From Zobellia uliginosa (GTDB taxonomy: Bacteria > Bacteroidota > Bacteroidia > Flavobacteriales > Flavobacteriaceae): a DNA stretch of 64,000 bases. The position numbers were made by a program, and so were the translations under genes. Positions 52,748 to 61,447 of the stretch are shown in pieces (position 1 is the first letter of the stretch; every line of letters begins with the position of its first letter). The stretch covers positions 844,672 through 908,671 of the forward strand of contig NZ_FTOB01000004.1 in assembly GCF_900156625.1 (NCBI RefSeq), read 5' to 3'. The notes beneath the pieces were generated by a model. The model was not told the DNA's origin. It made no database searches and worked only from the letters and a program-made list of their open reading frames with translations.

Positions 52748-55162
52748 TTAGAGATTATTGATAGTATAATTCAGTTTTAGGTAAAAAGCCCTTCCCGGTT
52801 TTTGTACGGATAGGTTGTCGTATATGGCTTGGTCGAATATATTCTTGACATCAAAGCTCAATACAAAATCCTCTTTTGGAAAGGTATAGCTCAGCCCAAA
52901 GTCATGCGATAGCTGTTCTGGAACTAGAAACTCTTCTTCCCCTGTCGTATTTTTTCCTTGGGCGAATTTGTAGCTAAACTCATCGGTATAGTAGGTATTG
53001 TAGAATAAGTTTAGGCGTGATTTTTCTTGAATAAAATTTTTGAAGGTATACCGTAAACCAGCATTCATGGTAAATAGGGGTACGTTGGGAACGTTGGTCT
53101 CAACACCCGAATTTACCGTGGTCAAACTCATCCGTGTGATATTGAAATTAAAACCTAGATTGTTGTTGTAGGTATAATGGAACTCTCCTTCAATTCCTTT
53201 AGATTCCGCAGTGTTTTCCAAGTTGGTATATTGTACGAACTCATCACTTTCCCTAAGTCCATCTGCATTTGTAGGTAATCCAATACGGTTTTCAATATTT
53301 CTGGCAAAGAAGTTGGAGGTTAAGGTGAATCCGTGTTTATTAAGGTTGAATTTTCCCAGTCGTATACCGAGGTTTACATTGTTGCTTGTTTCGGGTTGAA
53401 TAGTCAGGTTGGGAAGCAAATTATCCCCGGCATCCCCAAACACTTCTTTTTCACTGGGCAAACGAATGGCCTTTTCTGCAGATGTCAAGAAAGTAATGGA
53501 GGGAAGAATCGCATAAGAAGCCGCAAAACCGTATCCTGTATAATCTTTATCGCTTTGGTAAACTTCATCTATGACTTGGGTATTGTCATCGTTAAATACG
53601 GGTTGTGTATTTAGTACTTTTTGAATGTAATGTTTTCCAAAGGCATTTAGCTTAAACTTACTTTCAAAGGCTTGTAGTTCGTAGCTTAGGGAAATAATAT
53701 TCTTATAAAGGTCGCTAGTTTGATGGAAAGTGTTTTCGAGTAGCGATATCATTTCGTCACTATCTTCTCGGTCTACACCACTATATACATGGTTCAATAA
53801 GATTTTATGGTTGTCGTTTATGGTATAGGACAGGCCTGAACGTATAGAGGATACATTGCGGGTAATTTTCGCCAGTGTAGGACCGTTTTCATTTTGTGAA
53901 TCCCAGATGTAATCGAGATATTCCCCGTCGAACCTGATTCTTCTTTTCCCGGTCCAACTATAAGCTTGGGCCACTGTATCGTTTATAATGCGATTGCGTT
54001 TGCCGTATACCCCGTTGATATTTAGGTCGAGTCCTTTTATGAATAGATTTTTCTTTTTAAACGTTAGGTTTCCTAGAATGGCGTCCGATTCCAAAAATCG
54101 GCCTTTGTAGGGTAGTTTGGTTACAAAAGTGCCATGTTGTACTTGTTTGTACTCATCGGAAGCGGTAACACCGACTAAAAATTGATCGGTCCATTCCACA
54201 TTTGTAAAACCGACCTGTGCCATACCTCCGGTAGATCTATAGGCATCATAAAACCTTCTAGCGACAATAGGTGTTTCTATCCCATTGGGGGCAATATCGA
54301 CAATGGTTCTGCCTGAAATTTTATAATCGTTGTCAGAGTAATTATGAAAGGCCGATGCCTTTATGGTAAAACCTGATTTATCGAATCGATACGCCCCGTT
54401 CAAACTTGTCTGTATGGTATTAAACGACCCGTATGAAACCGAAGCGTTCAGGTTATTTTTGGCTCCTTCGTGAAGTACAATGTTAATGGCGCCACCAACG
54501 GCGTCACTAGATAAGTGCCCTGGTACTACCCCTTTGTAAACTTCAATGTTTTTGATCATTGAAGGAGGAATGCTGTTCAGGCTAAAGGATGAACCATATA
54601 TGGAAATGGGAATTCCATCGATAAAAATGCTGACAGATCTACCGGATAGGCCGTTTAAGCTGTATTTGACATTAGAACCTAAACCACCGTTCTGTCGTAT
54701 TTTTACACCGACCGTAGTATTCAATAACTCATTGGTTTGAATGCTTCTGAGTCCTGCTTCCTTGGTTTCGACCGAGTTTACGGCAAACCCCTTTGTTTCG
54801 AGGGAGGTTTTCTTCGTCTTTCCGTTAACGGTTACCTCGTCTAGATTCTCGACACTTTCCTTTAAGGCGAAATCTATTTTAAGATTGGTGTTTTTTTCGT
54901 TGACCTCAATAAGCTTTGAGTTTGTACCGTAACCGATATACGAAACCTTCAATTTATGGTTTCCCTTAGGTACCTGATGAATGGAGTATGCCCCGTTATC
55001 ATCTGTAAGAACACCCAATTTTAGGTTTTCAAGTATAATACTGGCGAATGACAAGGGCCTTCCATAGGCGTCGGTCACAATACCGGATATGGTTGATGAG
55101 GCTTCTTGACATTGGGCAGAGAAGACAACTAGTAAAAAGAAAGCCGCAAATATGTTCTTCAT
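52748..55162 (-). CDS. TonB-dependent siderophore receptor (XusA-like)
   Basis: The 804-residue protein has a signal peptide (about 1-18). Residues of about 20-105 are a carboxypeptidase-regulatory-like beta domain (SGIVTDAYGRPLSFASIILE). A TonB box-like LDEVTVNGK lies at about 107-115, then the plug (NELLNTTVGVKIRQNGGLG, VFIDGIPIS-type SIFIDGIPISIYG) and the barrel, ending in FYLKLNYTINNL. There is no STN domain, so no FecI-type signalling. It heads the leftward iron operon and is divergent from an AraC regulator, whose binding would be expected in the 126-base gap. Confidence 0.9.
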   Translation of the reverse strand: MKNIFAAFFLLVVFSAQCQEASSTISGIVTDAYGRPLSFASIILENLKLGVLTDDNGAYSIHQVPKGNHKLKVSYIGYGTNSKLIEVNEKNTNLKIDFALKESVENLDEVTVNGKTKKTSLETKGFAVNSVETKEAGLRSIQTNELLNTTVGVKIRQNGGLGSNVKYSLNGLSGRSVSIFIDGIPISIYGSSFSLNSIPPSMIKNIEVYKGVVPGHLSSDAVGGAINIVLHEGAKNNLNASVSYGSFNTIQTSLNGAYRFDKSGFTIKASAFHNYSDNDYKISGRTIVDIAPNGIETPIVARRFYDAYRSTGGMAQVGFTNVEWTDQFLVGVTASDEYKQVQHGTFVTKLPYKGRFLESDAILGNLTFKKKNLFIKGLDLNINGVYGKRNRIINDTVAQAYSWTGKRRIRFDGEYLDYIWDSQNENGPTLAKITRNVSSIRSGLSYTINDNHKILLNHVYSGVDREDSDEMISLLENTFHQTSDLYKNIISLSYELQAFESKFKLNAFGKHYIQKVLNTQPVFNDDNTQVIDEVYQSDKDYTGYGFAASYAILPSITFLTSAEKAIRLPSEKEVFGDAGDNLLPNLTIQPETSNNVNLGIRLGKFNLNKHGFTLTSNFFARNIENRIGLPTNADGLRESDEFVQYTNLENTAESKGIEGEFHYTYNNNLGFNFNITRMSLTTVNSGVETNVPNVPLFTMNAGLRYTFKNFIQEKSRLNLFYNTYYTDEFSYKFAQGKNTTGEEEFLVPEQLSHDFGLSYTFPKEDFVLSFDVKNIFDQAIYDNLSVQKPGRAFYLKLNYTINNL

Positions 55163-55213
55163 ATTATTTTGAAAAATAATCTATTATTCTTATTAAGATT
55201 TAATCTAAATAAA

Positions 55214-55229
55214 TAGCTTTGCAAAACTA
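55214..55229. promoter_or_regulatory. Overlapping face-to-face -7 elements between receptor and araC genes
   Basis: TAGCTTTG (55214-55221) faces right and TAGTTTTG faces left on the minus strand (55229-55222). Together they make TAGCTTTGCAAAACTA, a palindrome with one mismatched pair. No TTG is visible at standard distance on either side, so an activator site is an alternative reading. Confidence 0.45.
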
Positions 55230-55288
55230 ATCTAGGTTTTTGGGTAGCACTAACGCAAAAGGAAGTTTTAGTTACGAATTAAGAATAA

Positions 55289-56269
55289 ATGAGAATAGGT
55301 CTTTTTCCATCGGGGCAGTATAAGGCAGACCAGGGGGGTGACCTAGTGCCATCTATTCATGAAAATGTAACCAAAGCGCTTGATTTTCAACATGAAAAAG
55401 GGCTAAAGGGAAGTTGTCAAGAGCTCCGATTGGAAGGGGCTAGGATCTTATTGAGAAAATTCAGCTTAGAAAATCCTTCTACCGTCCCATATGAAAACCT
55501 TCATTCGTGTTTGGGGCTTCATTTCTTGTTGCAAGGCACTTACAAGTTTACCGGAATTGAAAACAGGGCTAGAGTCGGTATTAAGTCAGGCTACTACAAT
55601 CTCGTCCAATGGCCGAGTATTTTGGGCACTCAGAAGTTTAAAGGTCTAGATTATACTTCCGTGGAAATATTCTTTACAAGGAAGTTTCTTGAGGATTTGT
55701 TGGGAAAAGGGGGCGATTCCGTGCTTGGACATTTTATGGCCGAGGACAAGGAAGCCAAACTTCTTTGGAGTAAAGGACGGGTAATACCCGGAAAGTTGCG
55801 TGTACCGCTTCTTGAAATGTTGAACTGCCCATTTACCGGAAGCGCCAGAACGAATTATATAGCGTCTCAAATACGTTGTTTGCTCATAGAGGTGTTTTTG
55901 GGAAGAGGACATAGTATTGGTGGGCATGGCGAAGTTGAGTTGCCTATTTTGGATAATGAAGCCATTGAAAGGGTAGTGGGGTACATAAAGCAGAACCTCA
56001 AGAAAAAGTTGACCATAAAAGAACTGTCGGAAATAGCAGGGTTTAATACCACCAAACTCAAAACTTGCTTTAAGAAAGTCCATCAAACTACCATTTTTAA
56101 ATATATCACACGTCTTCGGATGGAAAGGGCCAAAACTTTGATAGTCGACGAAAACTGTTCTATCGCTCAGGCTTCTTACGAAGTGGGCTATTCCAATCCC
56201 CAGCATTTTACCGTAGCCTTCAAGAAGACTATGGGGTATTTGCCAAGTACTTTGTTGTCAGTAATTTAA
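55289..56269 (+). CDS. AraC-family transcriptional regulator
   Basis: The 326-residue protein has an N-terminal sensor part with YNLVQWPSILGT-like beta segments and a C-terminal double helix-turn-helix of about residues 225-326 (LTIKELSEIAGFNTTKLKTC, then CSIAQASYEVGYSNPQHFTV and MGYLPSTLL). It resembles PchR/YbtA-type siderophore regulators in context and size. It is divergent from a TonB receptor and likely activates it in the presence of the ferric siderophore. Confidence 0.92.
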   Translation: MRIGLFPSGQYKADQGGDLVPSIHENVTKALDFQHEKGLKGSCQELRLEGARILLRKFSLENPSTVPYENLHSCLGLHFLLQGTYKFTGIENRARVGIKSGYYNLVQWPSILGTQKFKGLDYTSVEIFFTRKFLEDLLGKGGDSVLGHFMAEDKEAKLLWSKGRVIPGKLRVPLLEMLNCPFTGSARTNYIASQIRCLLIEVFLGRGHSIGGHGEVELPILDNEAIERVVGYIKQNLKKKLTIKELSEIAGFNTTKLKTCFKKVHQTTIFKYITRLRMERAKTLIVDENCSIAQASYEVGYSNPQHFTVAFKKTMGYLPSTLLSVI

Positions 56270-56392
56270 TAAGGTGGTGTAATACAGGTGGTCATTCTTG
56301 ATCGGGCAAAAATGGTTTTGCCAAGGTGTGGACGGAACCTTGATGTCCCAATATTTTTATTCCTTTTTCGTTTGATTACAAACAGAATTATT

Positions 56393-58339
56393 TTGAACAA
56401 AAATTGTACTCTTTACCTACTACTTCTATTAGGGATTTTTAGTGCTGTGGCGCAAAATCCGAAACAAAGATCCATTGATTATTACGCATGGAATTACCCT
56501 ATAATACAGGCTACATCGAATAAAATAGCCTTTTCCATCGATGAAAAGCCCCTGACGATATCTGCGGCCTTGATCCATGGGAATGGGGATAAGTTGGTCT
56601 TTTTGAAATCTACGGAGGGTAAAATAACCCTTTCTTCGAATTTGGTGACCTTTCTCGATCTATGGTCGTATCAAACCACGCGAATCGATGAGGCGGATAT
56701 AAAGGTTATTCTTACTCCCGAACCTAGCGTTTTTGAGATTTCGGCCGATAAGGAAAAGAAGGGGGGAAAAGAAGAAGAGCGCTATAAGGGCCAGTTAAAA
56801 CTTCATAGCGGTATAAAAATCGAAATCACCGATGCCCAAGGTCGACTTCTGCACGAGAAAAAACTTGAGGATTACAACACCTTGCACTCGATAAATGTTT
56901 TCGAAAATAGCGCCATTACCAGTGAAAAAAAGGCATTGGAATTGACGAAGGCCCATTTTATGGAAAATGCGGAAAAGTATATGGCGGGTGCGAACGGGAG
57001 CGTATCAGGACCCTTGCATTATAAGCTAGTGGAGTACTTGCAAGACCTTATTGATCTGCGTCGTAAAAAGAAGTCGCTGTACGTCTATACGTTTAAGAAG
57101 AAAAAGGGCTTTGATTTAAGTGGCATACAAGCTTCGATAGAAGCTTTAAAGAGCTTATCGGATGTAGCGCCAGGAAGGAATTATCAGAAGGAGATAGAGG
57201 CCCTATTGCTTCCAAAAATTGATTTTTGGCGGGAGGAGATATCGAAATACGATAGTCAAGACAAAAAACAGGTGAAAGTGGTTTGGGGCCTATTGGCGAA
57301 TATTTCCGGGGCCTACCATGCACTTGGCGAGGATGAAAAAGCCCTTGAGGTGTATCAGGAAATTGAAAAGTTGGATTACAGGGGCAGTTATAAATACCTG
57401 GAGCAACTTCCCGAAGAACAAATGGTAAAGCGAAAGGCCTTCTTCGGAACCGATACGCCCAAGTCTCTCGACGAAGTCGGCTTTCAGGGTACGCATAACC
57501 CAAGTTATGTACATTATAAAAACTTTCAAGTAGGACTTCTTGGCGCCAATAGGATGGAAGTCGCACAGTCTACTCTCGAGACGAGAAAGAAGCGTGCCTA
57601 TCTCTTAGGTAAAATTTTAGGGCATTATCAATACCTTGAAGAGCTGAAGCGCTTGGGCCGAAAGTTCAGCGAAAGGGGGAATGCCGACGTAGGTTTCGAA
57701 GAGACCGATGCCTATTATGTAGAGGTATTTAATCGTGCGGCAAAGGAGTCGGAGGAAATAGAGTTTCTCGATTTAAGTGTACTCGACGAAGATGAAAAGA
57801 TTATAGCCTCGAAAATATCGCAAGACCTAATCGATTTCTACAATATTTACGACAAGGAAATATCATTGAACAAGGAGTCTCAAGACGACTGGGAAGAAAT
57901 GCAGAAGATTTTAGACAAGCTTTTGGTGGTTTTACACCAATGGCAGGGTGGTGAGAAGGATGACAAAAGAGCGCTTTACAAAAACATCGATTTGCTTGCC
58001 GACAAGATGTTGCTGATCAACAATGAAACGATTAGGAGCCTTCCTTTATTGGAAACCTTACTCGAGGAGCTTTCTTCTGAGGATAAGGTGTCTTATGGGG
58101 CCAACCCCAAATTGTTCAAGCAACTGTTCAAGAAATATCAAAAAACCTACGTGTCCCTCTTTGTGGCCGATACTTCAATAGGTCAGTATTTGCATCATAG
58201 CGCCCATCAATTTTTAAAAAAGGAGCTGAAGGTTTATTATGAACTGTACAGGGCCGATGAAGATGAGATAGGGGCAAAGCACAAGAATTTGCACGATGAC
58301 CAGAGAGTGGCCAATATATTATCGATATTCGTGAAATGA
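56393..58339 (+). CDS. Hypothetical secreted protein, partner of a small lipoprotein
   Basis: TTG at 56393 gives 648 residues with a clean signal peptide ((M)NKNCTLYLLLLLGIFSAVAQ). GTG 56288 would extend it by 35 residues that spoil the signal, so I prefer 56393. Downstream of the signal is a beta-rich part (about 40-165) and then helical repeats from about 260 on (LRRKKKSLYVYTFKKKKGF, VWGLLANISGAYHALGEDEK, the latter TPR-like). I do not recognise the family. The stop overlaps the start of the next gene in an ATGA (58336-58339), so the two are made together. It may be linked to the AraC locus, whose gene ends 18 bases before the GTG. Confidence 0.65.
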   Translation: MNKNCTLYLLLLLGIFSAVAQNPKQRSIDYYAWNYPIIQATSNKIAFSIDEKPLTISAALIHGNGDKLVFLKSTEGKITLSSNLVTFLDLWSYQTTRIDEADIKVILTPEPSVFEISADKEKKGGKEEERYKGQLKLHSGIKIEITDAQGRLLHEKKLEDYNTLHSINVFENSAITSEKKALELTKAHFMENAEKYMAGANGSVSGPLHYKLVEYLQDLIDLRRKKKSLYVYTFKKKKGFDLSGIQASIEALKSLSDVAPGRNYQKEIEALLLPKIDFWREEISKYDSQDKKQVKVVWGLLANISGAYHALGEDEKALEVYQEIEKLDYRGSYKYLEQLPEEQMVKRKAFFGTDTPKSLDEVGFQGTHNPSYVHYKNFQVGLLGANRMEVAQSTLETRKKRAYLLGKILGHYQYLEELKRLGRKFSERGNADVGFEETDAYYVEVFNRAAKESEEIEFLDLSVLDEDEKIIASKISQDLIDFYNIYDKEISLNKESQDDWEEMQKILDKLLVVLHQWQGGEKDDKRALYKNIDLLADKMLLINNETIRSLPLLETLLEELSSEDKVSYGANPKLFKQLFKKYQKTYVSLFVADTSIGQYLHHSAHQFLKKELKVYYELYRADEDEIGAKHKNLHDDQRVANILSIFVK

Positions 58340-58740
58340 AAAGGATTCTACTGATAGGAAGCATTGTTTTAGAGCTGGCACTGAATAGTTGTGGCTCCTT
58401 GGCCTATCAAGGCTACGAGATGTCTTCTTCCCATCATGAAACGGCGCCGAAGGAGTTTGAGTTAGAGGTGAAAGTTGTATATGTTCAAGAGCTGCGTAAG
58501 GAGACGAATTCCATTAAAGTGGATTACGAGGTAATGAACCGGTCCGAAGATATTTTTCTATCGCCCCAAAGGAAATACAATGTATTCTTTAAGGTGAAGA
58601 CCAAGGAAGGTCGTGAAATAGGCCATTACAAACGTATCTACAGGAAAATAGCCCCTAACTCTAGCATCGTATTATCGGAGACGATAAATCTGTCCGTCTA
58701 TGAGTACGAATCGGTCGAGGCTAAAATTTTTGTAGAATAA
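58336..58740 (+). CDS. Small hypothetical lipoprotein
   Basis: The 134-residue protein has a lipoprotein-type signal (MKRILLIGSIVLELALNSC, Cys 19) without an acidic surface signal. The remainder is beta-rich and ends FVE. It contains FELEVKVVYVQELRKETN and VDYEVMNRSEDIFLSPQRK, like a carbohydrate- or protein-binding immunoglobulin-like fold, but no known family is obvious. It overlaps the preceding gene by 4 bases. Confidence 0.65.
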   Translation: MKRILLIGSIVLELALNSCGSLAYQGYEMSSSHHETAPKEFELEVKVVYVQELRKETNSIKVDYEVMNRSEDIFLSPQRKYNVFFKVKTKEGREIGHYKRIYRKIAPNSSIVLSETINLSVYEYESVEAKIFVE

Positions 58741-58755
58741 CTTGTATTTTGTTTC

Positions 58756-59562
58756 TTATCGGGCGTTCACCAATTTTTCGAGAATGCGTTCCACACCAAA
58801 ATCATCATTATTGGCGGTAAGGTAGTTGGCCGCTTTCTTTACGTTGGGGTGTGCATTTTCCATCGCAAAACTGAAGTCCGCTAAGGCCAACATTTCAAGG
58901 TCATTGTTATAATCGCCAAAAACCATGGTTTCTGCCGGGCTAACGTTAAAGCGTTCTTGAACTTTCTGAAGGGCGTATCCTTTATGGGCGTCAGGACTCG
59001 AAATGTCTACCCAGTTTTCACCGGAGACCTTTACTTTTAATGAGCCTTCTAAATGCGCCACCGAGGGGTAAATGTATTTTTCTGAACTCTCAAAGTGGTA
59101 GATGGCAATCTTTAGGATCTCGCCGTCAAACTCCTTGAGGTCGTCTACCATTTTAAAGTCGGTATAATACTCCCGTAGTTTGGCTTCAAATTCCCTTGAA
59201 TTGTTTTTGATATAGGCATTGTGCTTCCCGCAAAGAACAGGGTGGATGTTCTCAACGGAATCCAATACCTTAAGAACCGAATTCTTGGCCGCATAGGGTA
59301 GGGGGGTGGCTAAGAGCTCAATATCCCTTTGCATGGCAAAGCCGCCGTTTTCGGCAATTACGACAATATCGTTTTTAATGGGGTGCAACTTGTCTACAAT
59401 ACTATGGTACTGTCTTCCACTGGCGGCAACGAAAATAATCCCCCTTTGCTTCATGATTTCAAAGAGTTCAAAAAAGCGATCGCTTACTTGGTGGTTGGAG
59501 TTCAACAAGGTGCCATCCATATCGGTGACGACCATTTTTACTTTCGATAGGTCCATATGCAT
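58756..59562 (-). CDS. Cof-type HAD-IIB hydrolase
   Basis: The 268-residue protein has HAD motif I VTDMDGTLLNSNHQV with nucleophile Asp, the Cof cap domain in the middle, motif III Lys and motif IV VFGDYNNDLEMLALADFSF near the end. These phosphatases act on sugar phosphates or cofactors; the substrate is not predictable. An exact TACCTTTG (-7, minus strand 59583-59576) lies just upstream, so the second Met (59556) is a reasonable alternative start. It is leftward and faces the lipoprotein gene. Confidence 0.92.
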   Translation of the reverse strand: MHMDLSKVKMVVTDMDGTLLNSNHQVSDRFFELFEIMKQRGIIFVAASGRQYHSIVDKLHPIKNDIVVIAENGGFAMQRDIELLATPLPYAAKNSVLKVLDSVENIHPVLCGKHNAYIKNNSREFEAKLREYYTDFKMVDDLKEFDGEILKIAIYHFESSEKYIYPSVAHLEGSLKVKVSGENWVDISSPDAHKGYALQKVQERFNVSPAETMVFGDYNNDLEMLALADFSFAMENAHPNVKKAANYLTANNDDFGVERILEKLVNAR

Positions 59563-59649
59563 TTTTTAGAAGATGCAAAGGTATCTGTTCAAAATTTAAT
59601 TAGGCTTCGTATTTAGAAAGTTTTACATTTATTTCATATAAAATCACAC

Positions 59650-60072
59650 ATGAAATTTTTCCAGAAAGAGATAAGGTTAAAGGCATACAAACGGGGTTTT
59701 CACTTAGTGACCGAAGAGATTTTGTACGCCTTTCCCGAGCTTAAGAAGATCAGGGTAGGTATGTGCCAGATTTTTATAAAGCACACCTCGGCCAGCTTAA
59801 CGGTCAACGAAAATGCCGACCCGACCGTACGAACCGATTTTGAAAGCCATATGAACGTGATGGTACCAGAGAACGCACCGTATTATATTCATACATACGA
59901 AGGTCCGGACGATATGCCGGCACATATAAAGGCGTCCCTAATGGGCGCATCGGTACAAATACCAATAAGCAATGGAAGATTGAACCTAGGGATTTGGCAA
60001 GGGGTTTACCTATGTGAGCACAGGGACCATGCATCGGGAAGAAACCTGGTGCTTACCGCTTTTGGGGAATAA
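59650..60072 (+). CDS. yjbQ: YjbQ-family protein (secondary thiamine-phosphate synthase)
   Basis: The 140-residue protein is a YjbQ/UPF0047 member. Conserved stretches are IFIKHTSASLTVNENADPTV, MPAHIKASLMG and IPISNGRLNLGIWQGVYLCE followed by HR. E. coli YjbQ has weak thiamine phosphate synthase activity; the physiological role is open. It faces the rplT operon, separated by a bidirectional terminator. Confidence 0.93.
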   Translation: MKFFQKEIRLKAYKRGFHLVTEEILYAFPELKKIRVGMCQIFIKHTSASLTVNENADPTVRTDFESHMNVMVPENAPYYIHTYEGPDDMPAHIKASLMGASVQIPISNGRLNLGIWQGVYLCEHRDHASGRNLVLTAFGE

Positions 60073-60075
60073 AAA

Positions 60076-60099
60076 AATCCGGTACAAACGTACCGGATT
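60076..60099. terminator. Bidirectional terminator between yjbQ and rplT
   Basis: AATCCGGTAC (60076-60085) pairs perfectly with GTACCGGATT (60090-60099), with A-run left and T-rich right. Confidence 0.9.
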
Positions 60100-60125
60100 C
60101 TTTCTAAGTGAGATATATTCTTAAT

Positions 60126-60470
60126 TTATTTAACCTTGTCTACGATGGCTTTAAAAGCTTCCGGATGGTTCATGGCCAAATCGGCAAGAACCTTTCTGTT
60201 CAACTCAATGTCGTTCGCTTTTAATTTCCCCATAAACTGGGAGTAAGACAATCCGTGTAAACGGGCACCTGCATTAATACGGGTAATCCATAGGGCACGG
60301 AAAGTTCTCTTTTTGTTTCTTCTGTCGCGGTAAGCATATAACATTGCTTTTTCTACCGCATTTTTGGCTACTGTCCAAACGTTTTTACGTCTTCCAAAGT
60401 AACCTTTGGCCTGCTTCATCACCTTTTTTCTTCTGGCTCTAGAAGCAACTGCATTTACTGATCTTGGCAT
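60126..60470 (-). CDS. rplT: 50S ribosomal protein L20
   Basis: The start at ATG 60470 ([17 protein letters not shown]) gives 114 residues, the family length; the longer frame to 60512 is not real. Signature stretches are [19 protein letters not shown] and [16 protein letters not shown]20 binds early to 23S rRNA during assembly and often represses the operon. It is the last gene of thrS-infC-rpmI-rplT. Confidence 0.98.
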   Translation of the reverse strand: MPRSVNAVASRARRKKVMKQAKGYFGRRKNVWTVAKNAVEKAMLYAYRDRRNKKRTFRALWITRINAGARLHGLSYSQFMGKLKANDIELNRKVLADLAMNHPEAFKAIVDKVK

Positions 60471-60558
60471 AATTTTTAATTTTTGTAGTAGGCGGTGCAA
60501 TTTGCTGCACACTTTTAGAGCCTAACTCCATGGTTAATACTTTGTTACCGAAAGAATG

Positions 60559-60756
60559 TTACTTTAAACGCAACTGTTCTTTAATACTGTTAACGTCTGA
60601 CTGATGAACTAAGCCATCATGGGTTAACTTAAGCTTACGCTTTTTAGACTTTTTAGTCAAGATGTGACTCTTAAAAGCGTGCTTTCTTTTGATTTTACCG
60701 GTACCGGTAAGCTTAAAACGCTTCTTGGCACTCGATTTTGTTTTCTGTTTAGGCAT
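60559..60756 (-). CDS. rpmI: 50S ribosomal protein L35
   Basis: The 65-residue basic protein ([20 protein letters not shown]) matches L35 over its whole length, including the [20 protein letters not shown] core. It is 88 bases upstream of rplT and 104 bases downstream of infC on the same strand. Confidence 0.97.
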   Translation of the reverse strand: MPKQKTKSSAKKRFKLTGTGKIKRKHAFKSHILTKKSKKRKLKLTHDGLVHQSDVNSIKEQLRLK

Positions 60757-60860
60757 TTTTCCTATTTATATGAATCTCACTTATTTATGCTGAAACTGTC
60801 CGCCATAAGACGGACAGCGCTCAGTATCTTTTGGGTAATACGGTTTGAACCGTAGTACTT

Positions 60861-61415
60861 CTATTTTTTTGTTTTAGGGGCAATGAACATGGTCATTCGT
60901 TTACCCTCTAGTCTAGGTAGTTGTTCTACTTTACCCCACTCTTCCAAATCTTGGGCAAGCTTTAAAAGTAGAATTTCACCTTTGTCCTTATATACTATAG
61001 AACGTCCCTTAAAGAAAACGTAGGCCTTTAATTTGGCTCCGTCTTTCAAAAACTTTTCGGCGTGCTTCTTTTTAAAGTCGTAATCATGGTCATCGGTATT
61101 GGGTCCGAAACGGATTTCCTTAACGATAACCTTGGTGGCCTTCGCCTTCATGATTTTTTCACGCTTCTTTTGTTCGTAAAGAAACTTCTTGTAATCTATA
61201 ATCTTACAAACCGGTGGTTCTGCCTTTGGTGATATCTCGACCAAGTCAAGACCCATTTCTTCCGATTTGTTCAGTGCTTCGCGTATCGGGTATACCCCGA
61301 CCTCTACATTGTCACCTACCAACCTTACCTTAGGTGCTAATATTTTTTCATTGATTTTATGAGGGTTTTTATTTTCCCTCCTAGGTTGGGGCCTAAATCT
61401 TTTACGTATTGCTAT
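60861..61415 (-). CDS. infC: Translation initiation factor IF-3, with probable ATA start
   Basis: The frame contains a full IF-3: [60 protein letters not shown] and [14 protein letters not shown]. The first TTG in the frame (61322) would remove the N-terminal residues. Upstream, the frame has no ATG, GTG or TTG back to a stop, but an ATA at 61415 opens [20 protein letters not shown], the expected flavobacterial N-terminus. This gives 184 residues. IF-3 genes commonly use rare start codons to autoregulate (AUU in E. coli). IF-3 prevents subunit joining and proofreads the initiator. It is 32 bases after thrS. Confidence 0.94.
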   Translation of the reverse strand: MAIRKRFRPQPRRENKNPHKINEKILAPKVRLVGDNVEVGVYPIREALNKSEEMGLDLVEISPKAEPPVCKIIDYKKFLYEQKKREKIMKAKATKVIVKEIRFGPNTDDHDYDFKKKHAEKFLKDGAKLKAYVFFKGRSIVYKDKGEILLLKLAQDLEEWGKVEQLPRLEGKRMTMFIAPKTKK

Positions 61416-61447
61416 GACTAATTCTTTTTAGTTAAACTTAATTTTTT

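Noticed and set aside
57093..57566. 157-codon frame on the minus strand inside the 56393 gene
   Set aside because: It is antisense to a gene with clean coding character and no recognisable motif.
61322..61322. TTG start of infC
   Set aside because: It would remove about 31 residues of the conserved IF-3 N-terminus, which continue in frame upstream to 61415.
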